DNA of 38,894 bases from contig CAJULQ010000010.1 in assembly GCA_910587595.1 (NCBI GenBank), forward strand, positions 1-38,894, given 5' to 3'. The notes under the pieces were generated by a model. That model was not told where the DNA came from. It did no database searches and saw nothing but the letters and a program-made list of their open reading frames with translations. The first letter of the stretch is position 1. Every line of letters starts with the position of its first letter. The stretch is from an uncultured Christensenellaceae bacterium. Lineage in GTDB: Bacteria; Bacillota; Clostridia; Christensenellales; Pumilibacteraceae. Below are positions 8,441 to 17,227 of the stretch, piece by piece. Both the position numbers and the translations under genes were made by a program.

Positions 8441-9895
8441 TCAGCCGCGCGCTTTGGCTTTTTTGCGGGTACGGCGGCGCAAACAAAAATACAGCGCGAT
8501 AAGATCGAGCACGCAAGCCAACGCATAAAATATGTCGGTGGCCGCCACGAATCCGTAAGCGCCCAAACGGGGCAACAGCACGAACAGCAAGCTTTCTTTG
8601 ACTACGGCGGCGATCAATAAATGCACGGCGGGCAGATAGGCTTTGCCCGCGCCTTGCAACACCGCCGACGCCGTTTGCATCACCGCAATGCTCAAAACGG
8701 CCACGCCGGCCGTGCGCAACAAGCGTGTTACCGTAACCATGGGAACGCCCAATGTGTTGCCGTATAAAATGCGCAGCGCGGGCGAGGCAAATAATACGAT
8801 GCCTACGCAAAACACCGCACCCGCCGCAAAAGCGAACAGCAAAACGCGCGCCGCCGTTTTGCGCACGCTTTCGCCCCGCTTGACAAGTTGGGACACTTTA
8901 GGGAGCAGCGAGCCGCACAATCCCACCGTGAGCACGGCGGGCATATTGACGAGCGCGTTTATAGGCCCCGTTACCAATCCGTACAGCGCGGTGGCATACG
9001 CGCGCGCCGCGCCGTGTTTCACCAAAAGGTTGACCACGATAAAGCTGTCGGCCACTTGGCACAGCGGCAAAACGAGCATGCCGAGCATAACGGGCAAAGA
9101 CACCGCCAGCAAGCGGCGCGCTACGGGCGCGTTTTGCGCGCGGGCGGCCGTTACGACGGCGGGCGCCGGCACCAATTCTTCGGATACTTCGGTGAGCGCA
9201 TCAAGTCCCGCAAACACGCTGCCGTCCGCCGCGGCGTTCAGAGCAGGCGGCAACGGCAACCCCGCCCCGCCCGCGGCATGCCGCTTATACCGCCAATAGA
9301 AAAAGCAAAACATCACCCCTTCCGACGCGGTGACGCCCGCCGCGCACCCCGCCACCGCCGCCGTAAGCGACACACGCGAAAAAGCGAACGCCAGCGAAAT
9401 ACCCACCGCAAACTTGGCCGCTTGCTCCACGCACTGCCCCACCGCCGAAGGCACCATGTTGCCCATGCCTTGAAAGTATCCGCGAAAAGCGGCGCACACG
9501 GCGGACACGGGCACGGCGGGCAACAGCACGCACAGCGCGAGTGCCGCGGCGGGCGCGCCCGCCGCCGCCGCGATCAAACGGCACAGCAAAGCCGCCGCGG
9601 CAACGAGCGGCAACGAAACGACGAGCGCCGCCTTGAGCGCGGTGTGCAAAGCCGCCCGCCCTTCGCTTTCGGCCGTCAGCTTGCTCACCGCCGCCGTAAG
9701 CCCGCCGCCGCACACCGTTACGAGCAAGGCGTATAGCGGGAACACCGACTGAAACATGCCCATGCCTTGCGCGCCCAACACGCGCGTGAGCGGTATACGG
9801 TACAGCGCGCCCAAGCATTTGCCCGCGATGGCCGCCGCCGTAAGCACGCCCGCGCCGCCCAAGATATTGTATTTTTTTATTCTTTCTTTCCACAC
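8441..9895 (-). CDS. MurJ/SpoVB-type lipid-linked oligosaccharide flippase
   Basis: A 484-residue integral membrane protein of the MATE-like MOP superfamily. It resembles the SpoVB/YtgP and MurJ branches that flip lipid-linked cell-wall or polysaccharide precursors across the membrane. About twelve to fourteen hydrophobic segments span the whole length. The opening KYNILGGAGVLTAAAIAGK, followed by a conserved RIPLTRVLGAQGMG, is typical of this family. A hydrophilic, variable stretch of about 40 residues sits mid-protein (about 225-265). The GTG start at 9895 has no ribosome binding site; a CATACT lies 6 nt upstream, so this too may be read from a leaderless mRNA, but the -35 is poor. Whether it serves peptidoglycan, spore cortex or a capsule cannot be told here. 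Confidence 0.87.
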   Translation of the reverse strand: MWKERIKKYNILGGAGVLTAAAIAGKCLGALYRIPLTRVLGAQGMGMFQSVFPLYALLVTVCGGGLTAAVSKLTAESEGRAALHTALKAALVVSLPLVAAAALLCRLIAAAAGAPAAALALCVLLPAVPVSAVCAAFRGYFQGMGNMVPSAVGQCVEQAAKFAVGISLAFAFSRVSLTAAVAGCAAGVTASEGVMFCFFYWRYKRHAAGGAGLPLPPALNAAADGSVFAGLDALTEVSEELVPAPAVVTAARAQNAPVARRLLAVSLPVMLGMLVLPLCQVADSFIVVNLLVKHGAARAYATALYGLVTGPINALVNMPAVLTVGLCGSLLPKVSQLVKRGESVRKTAARVLLFAFAAGAVFCVGIVLFASPALRILYGNTLGVPMVTVTRLLRTAGVAVLSIAVMQTASAVLQGAGKAYLPAVHLLIAAVVKESLLFVLLPRLGAYGFVAATDIFYALACVLDLIALYFCLRRRTRKKAKARG

Positions 9896-9953
9896 ACGCG
9901 TAGTATGCGCAAAAAGATCGCGATAGTTGCACGAGAAAATGCGCCCAAAAGAG

Positions 9954-9982
9954 TTGCCAACGGGCGAGTTTTTTGGTATACT
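9954..9982 (+). promoter_or_regulatory. Promoter of the SRP RNA gene
   Basis: TTGCCA (9954-9959), 17-bp spacer, TATACT (9977-9982). The predicted start, about 9988-9990, matches the 5' end deduced from the RNA's closing helix. Confidence 0.85.
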
Positions 9983-9986
9983 GACT

Positions 9987-10258
9987 ATGCTGTACTATGT
10001 GGGGAGCCAGCGGTGCCCTGTACTCGCAATCCGCTACAGCGAGGCAGAAAGCCGCCCTCGGCGTACCGTATGGGAGGTCAGTACCCGTTCGTGGAATGAT
10101 GATCCCGGGGTCTTGTGCAATGTTATACTATGAACCGTGTCAGGGCTTGACGGCAGCAGCACTAAGTAGACCATAATGTGTGCCACAAGGTAGCTTCGGC
10201 GGAGTTTACCGGCGGGCAAGCGCTTCGGTGCGATACGACAAAGGCGGATGTACAGCAT
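9987..10258 (+). ncRNA. scr: Signal recognition particle RNA, large Bacillus type (about 272 nt)
   Basis: RNA component of the signal recognition particle, which binds Ffh and targets membrane proteins co-translationally. The 5' Alu domain shows the conserved GGTGCCCTGTA and GCAATCCGCT blocks shared with the Bacillus subtilis RNA. The S domain has the TGAACC and GTCAGG...AGCAGC signature (10139-10160) of the Ffh-binding helix 8. The ends pair perfectly (TGCTGTAC at 9988-9995 with GTACAGCA at 10250-10257), giving the closing helix 5, and six T follow. Helix 8 is capped by UGAC (10148-10151) instead of the usual GGAA. It fills the largest gene-free gap (9896-10338) and lies upstream of ilvB. 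Confidence 0.95.
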
Positions 10259-10273
10259 TTTTTGTTGGATACG

Positions 10274-10311
10274 GGCAACCTCGGGAATTTTTTTCTTGGG
10301 GTTACCTTTTT
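10274..10311 (+). terminator. Hairpin plus T-run between SRP RNA and ilvB (terminator or attenuator)
   Basis: Arms 10274-10287 and 10293-10306 pair at 13 of 14 positions, including three G-U pairs, around a 5-nt T loop, and TTTTT follows (10307-10311). Because the SRP RNA already ends in a stable helix plus T6, this second hairpin could be a back-up terminator or could attenuate transcription into ilvB. A TACAAT at 10311-10316 might be an ilvB -10 box, but no -35 is visible. Confidence 0.7.
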
Positions 10312-10338
10312 ACAATATAGGGAGGTGTAGCGCAAACC

Positions 10339-12039
10339 ATGGAAAAGCAAGACAACCGGTGCGGTCGCCCGTTGCGCGGCGCGGAGATCATCGTGCAATG
10401 CCTTATCGAGCAAGGCGTGCGGCACGTGTTCGGATACCCCGGCGGATACATCATAGACACGTTCGACGCGCTATGGCTATACCGCGATAAGATCACGCAC
10501 GTTCTCACCGCCCACGAACAAGGCGCTTGCCACGCGGCCGACGGATATGCGCGCGCCACGGGGCGCACGGGCGTTGTGATGTCTACCTCCGGCCCCGGCG
10601 CCACCAACCTCGTTACGGGCATTGCCACCGCCTATATGGATAGCGTGCCCTTAGTGGCCGTTACGGGCAACGTGCCGCTCGCGTCTTTGGGACGCGACAG
10701 TTTTCAAGAAGTGGATATAACGGGCGTTACCATGCCCGTCACCAAACACAACTTTATCGTGAAAGACGTGCGCGATCTGGCGCCCACCATGCGCGAGGCG
10801 TTTGCCATTGCCGCGAGCGGCCGCCCCGGCCCCGTATTGGTAGATGTGCCCAAAAACGTGCAACAAGCCGTTTGCCCGTACACGCCCGCCGCGCCCGCAC
10901 CGCGCAGTGTGGGGCATTTTACGCCCGACGCGCGCGCCCGCAAAGCGGCCGACGTTCTCTCGGCGGCAAAGCGCCCGCTCGTTTTGGCGGGCGGCGGCGT
11001 GATCCGCTCGGACGCGTGCGACGATCTGCGCGCGTTTGCCGAGCGTCACCGTTTGCCCGTGGCAAGCACCATGATGGGATTGGGGTGCATGCCCGCCGAT
11101 CACCCGTTGTATATGGGCATGATCGGCATGCACGGTTCGGCGGCGGTGGCCAAAGCGCTCAACGAGTGCGACGTGTTGTTAGCCGTAGGCACGCGCTTTT
11201 CCGACCGCGTGGCGGGCAATCCGCAAAAGTTTGCCGCGCAAGCCTCCATCGTGCACGTGGATATAGACACCGCCGAGATCGACAAGGTGGTGCACAGCGC
11301 CGCCCACATCATGGGCGACGCGGGACAAGTGCTGCGCTATCTCGACAACGCCGTAACGGTATCGCCCGACGCCGCTTGGACAGAGCGGTGCCGCGCGCTC
11401 AAAAACGATTTTGCCTACGCGTTCTCCTCTCTGCCGCTTTGCCCGCGCAAGATTTTGCACGGCATCGCCGCCGCAACACCGGCCGACAAACTCGTGGCCA
11501 CCGACGTAGGCCAACACCAAATGTGGACGGCGCAGTCCTACCCCGTTTCGCACCCGCGCACGCTACTTACAAGCGGCGGCTTGGGCACCATGGGCTACGG
11601 ATTGGGCGCGGCCATCGGCGCGGCCACGGCCACCGATAAGCCCGTGGCGCTCATCACGGGCGACGGTTCGTTCCACATGAACCTAAACGAACTGTCCACT
11701 TGCGTGAAAAACAAACTGAACGTAAAAGTGTTTGTGTTCAACAACAACGTGCTGGGCATGGTGCGCCAATGGCAAACGCTGTTTTACCAAAAGCACTATT
11801 CGGCCACCACGCTGAACAGCCCTACCGATTACGTGCTGTTGGCCAAAGCGTTCGGCGCCACCGGTCTTTCGCTGCGTAAAAACGAGGACATAAACGCGGT
11901 GGTGCAAAAGGCGTTCGACACCGAGGGCACCGTGGTGGTAGACTGCCGCATCGGGCAAGACGAATTCGTGCTCCCCATGATCCCGCCCGGCAAATCGGCC
12001 GCCGACATCATCACCGCCATAGAGGAGAAAACGGAATGA
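10339..12039 (+). CDS. ilvB: Acetolactate synthase, large catalytic subunit
   Basis: A 566-residue thiamine-diphosphate enzyme joining two pyruvates to acetolactate, or pyruvate and 2-oxobutyrate to acetohydroxybutyrate; first common step of valine, leucine and isoleucine synthesis. The N-terminal domain holds the catalytic glutamate in TAHEQGACHAADGYAR. The middle domain binds FAD, and the C-terminal domain has the thiamine-diphosphate motif GDGSFHMN ending in FNNN. The length is normal. The ATG follows a GGGAGGTG ribosome binding site. It overlaps ilvN by 4 nt (ATGA), indicating translational coupling. The pairing with a regulatory subunit and the GDG...NN spacing favour the biosynthetic enzyme over catabolic acetolactate synthase. 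Confidence 0.96.
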   Translation: MEKQDNRCGRPLRGAEIIVQCLIEQGVRHVFGYPGGYIIDTFDALWLYRDKITHVLTAHEQGACHAADGYARATGRTGVVMSTSGPGATNLVTGIATAYMDSVPLVAVTGNVPLASLGRDSFQEVDITGVTMPVTKHNFIVKDVRDLAPTMREAFAIAASGRPGPVLVDVPKNVQQAVCPYTPAAPAPRSVGHFTPDARARKAADVLSAAKRPLVLAGGGVIRSDACDDLRAFAERHRLPVASTMMGLGCMPADHPLYMGMIGMHGSAAVAKALNECDVLLAVGTRFSDRVAGNPQKFAAQASIVHVDIDTAEIDKVVHSAAHIMGDAGQVLRYLDNAVTVSPDAAWTERCRALKNDFAYAFSSLPLCPRKILHGIAAATPADKLVATDVGQHQMWTAQSYPVSHPRTLLTSGGLGTMGYGLGAAIGAATATDKPVALITGDGSFHMNLNELSTCVKNKLNVKVFVFNNNVLGMVRQWQTLFYQKHYSATTLNSPTDYVLLAKAFGATGLSLRKNEDINAVVQKAFDTEGTVVVDCRIGQDEFVLPMIPPGKSAADIITAIEEKTE

Positions 12040-12554
12040 AACAGTATATCGTAACGGCGTTGGTTGCCAACAAAAGCGGCGTGCTCACGCGCGTTTCGGG
12101 ACTGTTTGCCCGCCGCGGCTACAACATAAACAGTTTGGCCGTTTGCGCTACCGAAACGCCCGCGTTTTCGCGCATGACCATTGTGGCGGAGGCGGACGAC
12201 GCCACGATCAAGCAGATCACCCGCCAACTCGACAAACTGGTCGACGTGAAAAAAGTGGCGCTGCTATCGCCCGATAAAGCGGTGTGCCGCGAACTTCTCA
12301 TCGTAAAGCTTACGTTAGACCCCGCGCAACGCCCCGAAATCGAGAGCACGTGCAACATTTACAAAGCCAAAATGATCGACCTTTCGCCCGCCTCGCTCAT
12401 CGTAGAGCTTACCGGCGAGCCAAACAAGATCGACGCGTTCATTCAAGTGGTGACGCACTACGGAATCATCGAACTGGTGCGCACCGGTCTTACCGCCCTT
12501 TCGCGCGGCGCCGATAACATCAACGACTTAACGGACTACAACGACTTGTTTTGA
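12036..12554 (+). CDS. ilvN: Acetolactate synthase, small regulatory subunit
   Basis: A 172-residue regulatory subunit. The N-terminal ACT domain (about 1-80) begins IVTALVANKSGVLTRVSGLF and contains RRGYNINSLAV, the surface that binds valine for feedback inhibition. The C-terminal domain (about 85-165) has the usual ELLIVKL and HYGIIELVRTG segments of IlvH/IlvN. The length matches the long IlvH-type small subunit. The ATG overlaps the ilvB stop, so the two subunits are made in a coupled way. A terminator-like hairpin follows it (12561-12581), which separates ilvBN from ilvD. Confidence 0.96.
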   Translation: MKQYIVTALVANKSGVLTRVSGLFARRGYNINSLAVCATETPAFSRMTIVAEADDATIKQITRQLDKLVDVKKVALLSPDKAVCRELLIVKLTLDPAQRPEIESTCNIYKAKMIDLSPASLIVELTGEPNKIDAFIQVVTHYGIIELVRTGLTALSRGADNINDLTDYNDLF

Positions 12555-12560
12555 GGCGAA

Positions 12561-12581
12561 GAGCGCCGACGCTCGTTTTTT
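12561..12581 (+). terminator. Intrinsic terminator after ilvN
   Basis: Stem GAGCG (12561-12565) with CGCTC (12570-12574), a CCGA loop, then G and a run of T. The stem is short, so termination is probably partial. Confidence 0.6.
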
Positions 12582-12636
12582 ACCGTTTTTGCGCGCATTT
12601 TTGCAAAGAAAGGCGCCCAACGCACGGCAAATCGGC

Positions 12637-12665
12637 TTTACAAAAGCGGCTTTGATTGCTATAAT
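12637..12665 (+). promoter_or_regulatory. Promoter of the ilvD-leuCDB-acpP unit
   Basis: TTTACA (12637-12642), 17-bp spacer, TATAAT (12660-12665). The predicted transcript would have a leader of about 25 nt with a GCGAGGA ribosome binding site before the GTG start of ilvD. Confidence 0.82.
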
Positions 12666-12697
12666 AATAAAGAATACAAAAAAGCGAGGATTGAAAC

Positions 12698-14356
12698 GTG
12701 TCTAAAGAGTTGAGTGCGGGCATCGAAAAAGCGCCGCAACGCGCGCTGTACAAAGCGTTGGGATTGACCGACGAAGAGATCGCCAAACCCATCATTGCCA
12801 TTATCTCGGCCAAAAGCGAGATCGTTCCCGGCCATATGCATCTCGATACGCTCACCGACGCGGTGAAAGCGGGCGTTTATGCGGCGGGCGGCACGCCCGT
12901 GGTGGTGCCCGCCATCGGCATATGTGACGGCATCGCCATGGGGCACGACGGCATGCGCTATTCCCTCCCCAGCCGCGAACTGATCGCCGACGGCGTGGAA
13001 AGCATGCTGATAGGACATGCATTCGACGGCGCGGTGCTCGTGCCCAACTGCGATAAGATCGTGCCCGGCATGCTCATGGGCGCGGCGCGCGTCAATCTGC
13101 CCGCCGTGCTCGTTTCGGGCGGCCCCATGCAAAGCGGACTTTATCGCGGGCAAAAGGTGGGGCTTTCCACCATGTTCGAATCGGTGGGCAAAGTGAAAGC
13201 GGGCGATATGTCGCTCAGCGAGCTTTCGGAATTGGAAAACTGCGCTTGCCCTGGTTGCGGCAGTTGTTGCGGCATGTACACCGCCAACAGTTTGAACTGT
13301 TTGTGCGAGGCTTTGGGCATCGCATTGCCCGGCAACGGCACCGTTCCCGCCGTGCAAGCCGAACGTTTGCGTCTGGCCAAAGCGGCGGGCGCGGCGGTGA
13401 TGAAATTGGTGCAAAACGACATTCGCCCCCGCATGATCCTCACCAAAGACGCGTTTATGAACGCACTGGCGGTGGATATGGCCGTGGGCGCGTCTACCAA
13501 CACGGTGTTGCACCTCTTTGCCGTAGCCGCCGAATGCGGTCTTACGCTCTCGCTCGACGACGTGCAACGCATTTCGGACAACACCCCCAACCTTTGCAAA
13601 CTCAGCCCCGCGTCCGACCGCGACATGGAAGACCTCGGCCGCAGCGGCGGCGTGATGGCGGTGCTCCATGAGTTATCCAAACGCAATCTTATAAAGGGCG
13701 ATGCGCTCACGGTAACGGGCAAATCGCTTAGCCGCTCGTATAAAAACGCCGAGATCACGGGCGACGCCATTCACCCCGTAGACGCGCCCCTATCGCCGTG
13801 CGGCGGTATCGCGGTGTTGCGCGGCAACATCTGCGAAGACGGCGCGGTAGTAAAGCGCAGCGCCGTTTCCCCCAAAATGCTGTCGTTCGTGGGAAAAGCC
13901 AAATGTTTCGACAGCGAAGAAGATTGCGTGCTCGCCATTATGAGCGGCAAGATCCAAAAGGGCGACGCGGTGGTCATTCGGTACGAAGGCCCCAAAGGCG
14001 GCCCCGGCATGCGGGAAATGCTCTCGCCCACCTCGGCGCTTTGCGGCATGGGACTGGACGAGGACGTGGCGCTCATCACCGACGGACGCTTTTCGGGCGC
14101 CACGCGCGGCGCGGCCATCGGGCACGTATGCCCCGAAGCGGCGGCGGGCGGCAAGATCGCGCTTATCAAAGACGGCGACAAGATCAAGATAGATATTCAA
14201 AACGGCCAGCTCAATGTGGACATCAACGCCAAAGAAATGGCGGCGCGCGCCAAAAAGTATCGACCCAAAGACGGCGAACCGTCGGGTTGGTTGCTCCGCT
14301 ATAAATACCTTGTAACGAGCGCGGCGCAAGGCGCGGTGCTCAAAAAGAAATTTTAA
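12698..14356 (+). CDS. ilvD: Dihydroxy-acid dehydratase
   Basis: A 552-residue Fe-S dehydratase (IlvD/Edd family) converting dihydroxyvalerates to the 2-keto acid precursors of valine and isoleucine. Cluster-binding cysteines are visible in CDGIAMGHDGM-like context early on, in PNCDKIVPGML and in CPGCGSCCGMYTANS. The C-terminal GRFSGATRGAAIGH contributes to the active site. The length is typical. Translation starts at GTG with GCGAGGA just upstream. It is the first gene of the second transcription unit of the region, and leuC follows 15 nt after the stop. Sugar-acid dehydratases share the fold, but the neighbours make the amino-acid role clear. Confidence 0.96.
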   Translation: MSKELSAGIEKAPQRALYKALGLTDEEIAKPIIAIISAKSEIVPGHMHLDTLTDAVKAGVYAAGGTPVVVPAIGICDGIAMGHDGMRYSLPSRELIADGVESMLIGHAFDGAVLVPNCDKIVPGMLMGAARVNLPAVLVSGGPMQSGLYRGQKVGLSTMFESVGKVKAGDMSLSELSELENCACPGCGSCCGMYTANSLNCLCEALGIALPGNGTVPAVQAERLRLAKAAGAAVMKLVQNDIRPRMILTKDAFMNALAVDMAVGASTNTVLHLFAVAAECGLTLSLDDVQRISDNTPNLCKLSPASDRDMEDLGRSGGVMAVLHELSKRNLIKGDALTVTGKSLSRSYKNAEITGDAIHPVDAPLSPCGGIAVLRGNICEDGAVVKRSAVSPKMLSFVGKAKCFDSEEDCVLAIMSGKIQKGDAVVIRYEGPKGGPGMREMLSPTSALCGMGLDEDVALITDGRFSGATRGAAIGHVCPEAAAGGKIALIKDGDKIKIDIQNGQLNVDINAKEMAARAKKYRPKDGEPSGWLLRYKYLVTSAAQGAVLKKKF

Positions 14357-14371
14357 GGAAACAAAAAACGT

Positions 14372-15622
14372 ATGGGAATGACGCTCTCGCAAAAAATATT
14401 GGCCGACAAAGCGGGCCTGCCCCAAGTATCGGCGGGGCAGCTTATCACCGCCAAGCTCGATTTGGTGCTGGGCAACGATATCACCTCGCCCGTGGCCATC
14501 GACGAACTGGAAAAGGCGGGCAAAACGGGGGTGTTCGATAAAAGCAAAGTGGCGCTCGTTATGGATCACTTTGCGCCCAACAAAGACATCAAATCGGCGC
14601 AACAATGCAAAAAGTGCAGAACATTTGCCTACGGCAACGGCATCGAACACTTTTACGACGTGGGCGAAATGGGCATAGAGCACGCGCTCTTGCCCGAAAA
14701 GGGTCTAATCAGCGCGGGCGACCTTATCATAGGCGCCGACTCGCACACATGTACTTACGGCGCATTGGGCGCGTTTGCCACCGGCGTGGGGTCTACCGAT
14801 ATGGCCTACGGCATGCACAGCGGCACCGCGTGGTTCAAAGTGCCCTCGGCCATTCGCGTGGTTTTACGCGGCAAAAAGGCGCCCAACATTTGCGGCAAAG
14901 ACGTGATCTTGCATCTTATAGGCCGTATCGGCGTGTGCGGCGCGCTGTATAAGTCGTTGGAATTTACGGGCGACGGTTGCCGCGACCTCGATATAGACGA
15001 CCGCTTTACCATATGCAATATGGCCATAGAGGCAGGCGCCAAAAACGGCATTTTCGCCGCCGACGAAGTAACCGCCGCGTATCTGCGCGGCCGCACGACG
15101 CGCCGCGGCAAAACGTATGTTGCCGATGACGACGCGATATACGACAGCGAGGTGGAAATAGACCTATCCACCCTAAAACCCACCGTAGCGTTCCCCCACT
15201 TGCCCGAAAATACGCGCACGATCGACCAAGCGGGCAATATCCCCATCGACCAAGTGGTGATCGGGTCGTGCACCAACGGGCACATTTCCGATTTAAGAGC
15301 GGCCGCAGCGGTCTTTAACGGCCGACACGTGGCCAAAGGCGTACGCGCCATCATTATTCCCGCCACCAACGAGATCTATTTGCAAGCCATTCGGGAAGGA
15401 TTGGTGCAAACGTTCATACAAGCGGGCGCCGTTGTGTCCACCCCCACTTGCGGGCCGTGTTTGGGCGGCTACATGGGGATATTGGCCGAAAACGAACGGT
15501 GCGTGGCCACCACCAACCGCAACTTTGTGGGACGCATGGGGCACACAACCAGCGAAATATACCTCGCCTCGCCGTATGTGGCGGCGTGCAGCGCGGTGCT
15601 CGGCAAACTCGGTTGCCTTTGA
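14372..15622 (+). CDS. leuC: 3-Isopropylmalate dehydratase, large subunit
   Basis: A 416-residue aconitase-superfamily subunit holding the 4Fe-4S cluster. With LeuD it isomerises 2-isopropylmalate to 3-isopropylmalate in leucine synthesis. The cluster cysteines lie in GSCTNG and in CGPCLGGYMG, and the substrate and cluster motif ADSHTCTYGALGAF is present. At about 420 residues it belongs to the shorter bacterial/archaeal type that pairs with a small LeuD of about 160 residues, as found next door. It has an AAGGAAAC ribosome binding site. Homoaconitase has the same architecture, but the ilv/leu context argues for LeuC. Confidence 0.95.
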   Translation: MGMTLSQKILADKAGLPQVSAGQLITAKLDLVLGNDITSPVAIDELEKAGKTGVFDKSKVALVMDHFAPNKDIKSAQQCKKCRTFAYGNGIEHFYDVGEMGIEHALLPEKGLISAGDLIIGADSHTCTYGALGAFATGVGSTDMAYGMHSGTAWFKVPSAIRVVLRGKKAPNICGKDVILHLIGRIGVCGALYKSLEFTGDGCRDLDIDDRFTICNMAIEAGAKNGIFAADEVTAAYLRGRTTRRGKTYVADDDAIYDSEVEIDLSTLKPTVAFPHLPENTRTIDQAGNIPIDQVVIGSCTNGHISDLRAAAAVFNGRHVAKGVRAIIIPATNEIYLQAIREGLVQTFIQAGAVVSTPTCGPCLGGYMGILAENERCVATTNRNFVGRMGHTTSEIYLASPYVAACSAVLGKLGCL

Positions 15623-15641
15623 TACTTCGAGGAGAACGCTC

Positions 15642-16106
15642 ATGACAGGAATAGTACATCTTTACGGCGACAACGTGGACACCGACGTGATCATTCCCGC
15701 GCGCTATCTCAATTCTTCCAAAGCCGACGAACTGGCCGCGCACTGCATGGAAGATATAGACAAAGACTTTGCCGCGCGCGTGCGTAAGGGCGACATGATC
15801 GTGGCGGGCGAAAACTTCGGTTGCGGATCCAGCCGCGAACACGCGCCGCTCGCCGTCAAAGCATCGGGCGTTGCGTGCGTGATCGCCAAAAGCTTTGCGC
15901 GCATTTTCTTTCGCAACGCCATCAATATCGGGTTGCCCATTCTCGAATGCCCCGACGCCGCGACCGACGCGCTAAACGGCGACCGCCTCACGGTGGACTT
16001 AGAACAAGGCAAGATCGTGAACACTCGTTTACAAAAGGAATACGGCGTGCCCCCTTTCCCCGCGGAGATCCGAGCGATCATTGCCCGCGGCGGTCTGTTA
16101 AGGTAG
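15642..16106 (+). CDS. leuD: 3-Isopropylmalate dehydratase, small subunit
   Basis: A 154-residue small subunit that supplies the substrate-recognition swivel domain to LeuC. It begins with the diagnostic GDNVDTDVIIPARYLN and contains FGCGSSREHAPLA. The start chosen is the ATG after GAGGAGAA. The open frame extends upstream into leuC, but that extension has no family similarity and lacks a ribosome binding site. The short length matches the short LeuC. leuB follows 25 nt downstream. Confidence 0.95.
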   Translation: MTGIVHLYGDNVDTDVIIPARYLNSSKADELAAHCMEDIDKDFAARVRKGDMIVAGENFGCGSSREHAPLAVKASGVACVIAKSFARIFFRNAINIGLPILECPDAATDALNGDRLTVDLEQGKIVNTRLQKEYGVPPFPAEIRAIIARGGLLR

Positions 16107-16131
16107 CATTGCTCCAAGGAGGACTATCGGT

Positions 16132-17214
16132 ATGGAAAGCAATATCGCAGTGATCCGCGGCGACGGGATCGGCCCCGAGATCATCGACGCGGCCATCGGC
16201 TGTTTAGACGCCGTGGCCGAACGGTTCGGCCACACGTTTCACTACACGTTCCCGCTAATGGGCGGCGCGGCCATCGATACCACGGGCGTGCCCTTGCCGC
16301 AAGAAACCATCGACACGTGCTTGCAAAGCGACGCGGTGTTGCTCGGCGCGGTGGGCGGCCCCAAATGGGACAATCTGGCGGGACACTTGCGCCCCGAAAA
16401 AGGACTGTTGGGACTTCGCAGCGCGCTCGGCCTATACGCCAACGTGCGCCCCGCCCTACTGTATGATCAGTTGCGCAACGATTCGCCGCTCAAAGCCTCT
16501 ATCACCAAAAAGGGCATCAACTTGATGGTGGTGCGCGAACTGACGGGCGGCATTTACTTCGGCCCGCGCGGATTCCGTCAAGGCAAAAACGGCCAAGAGG
16601 CGTTCGACACCGAGGTATACTCCATCAACGAGATCGAGCGCATAGCCAAACTCGCGTTCGAGATCGCCATGGGGCGGCGCAAAAAGGTGACCAGCGTAGA
16701 CAAAGCCAACGTGCTCGACTCCGGTCGACTGTGGCGCGCCACCGTGAGCCGCGTGGCCGAAAGCTACCCCGAAGTGCGCTTAGAGCACATGCTGGTAGAC
16801 AATTGCGCCATGCAGATCGTGCGCGATCCCTCGCAGTTCGACGTGCTGTTGTGCCCCAACATGTTCGGCGATATCCTCTCGGACGAGGCCGCCATGATCA
16901 CAGGTTCCATAGGGTTGTTGCCGAGCAGCAGCTTGGGCACCACCAAACCGGGGTTATACGAACCCATTCACGGCTCGGCGCCCGACATTGCCGGCACCGA
17001 CACCGCCAACCCCATTGCCACCGTTTTGGCGGCCGCCATGATGCTCTCGTCGTCGCTCGGCTTAACGCAAGAAACGGCGACTATCGAAAAGGCCATCAAC
17101 GCCGTTTTAGACAAAGGCTATCGCACGCCCGACATTTGGTCGAACGGTTGCAAAAAAGTTTCGTGCAGTAAAATGGGCGAACTGATTGCGCTGGAAATAT
17201 TAAAAACAAAATAA
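16132..17214 (+). CDS. leuB: 3-Isopropylmalate dehydrogenase
   Basis: A 360-residue NAD-dependent beta-decarboxylating dehydrogenase that oxidises 3-isopropylmalate to 2-oxoisocaproate. Family marks are IRGDGIGPEI at the N-terminus, ELTGGIYFGPRG (substrate loop), the NCAMQIVRDP segment, NMFGDILSDEAA (metal and substrate aspartates) and EPIHGSAPDIAGTDTANP for the cofactor. The length is standard. It has a near-perfect ribosome binding site (AAGGAGG). It lies between leuD and acpP in the same unit. Isocitrate and tartrate dehydrogenases are related, but the LeuB-type substrate loop fits. Confidence 0.96.
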   Translation: MESNIAVIRGDGIGPEIIDAAIGCLDAVAERFGHTFHYTFPLMGGAAIDTTGVPLPQETIDTCLQSDAVLLGAVGGPKWDNLAGHLRPEKGLLGLRSALGLYANVRPALLYDQLRNDSPLKASITKKGINLMVVRELTGGIYFGPRGFRQGKNGQEAFDTEVYSINEIERIAKLAFEIAMGRRKKVTSVDKANVLDSGRLWRATVSRVAESYPEVRLEHMLVDNCAMQIVRDPSQFDVLLCPNMFGDILSDEAAMITGSIGLLPSSSLGTTKPGLYEPIHGSAPDIAGTDTANPIATVLAAAMMLSSSLGLTQETATIEKAINAVLDKGYRTPDIWSNGCKKVSCSKMGELIALEILKTK

Positions 17215-17227
17215 GGAGAATACAAAC

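Noticed and set aside
9895..9931. Flippase gene as a fifth leaderless case
   Set aside because: The GTG is 6 nt after CATACT with no ribosome binding site, but the -35 position matches only 2 of 6 bases, so it is not counted with the other four.
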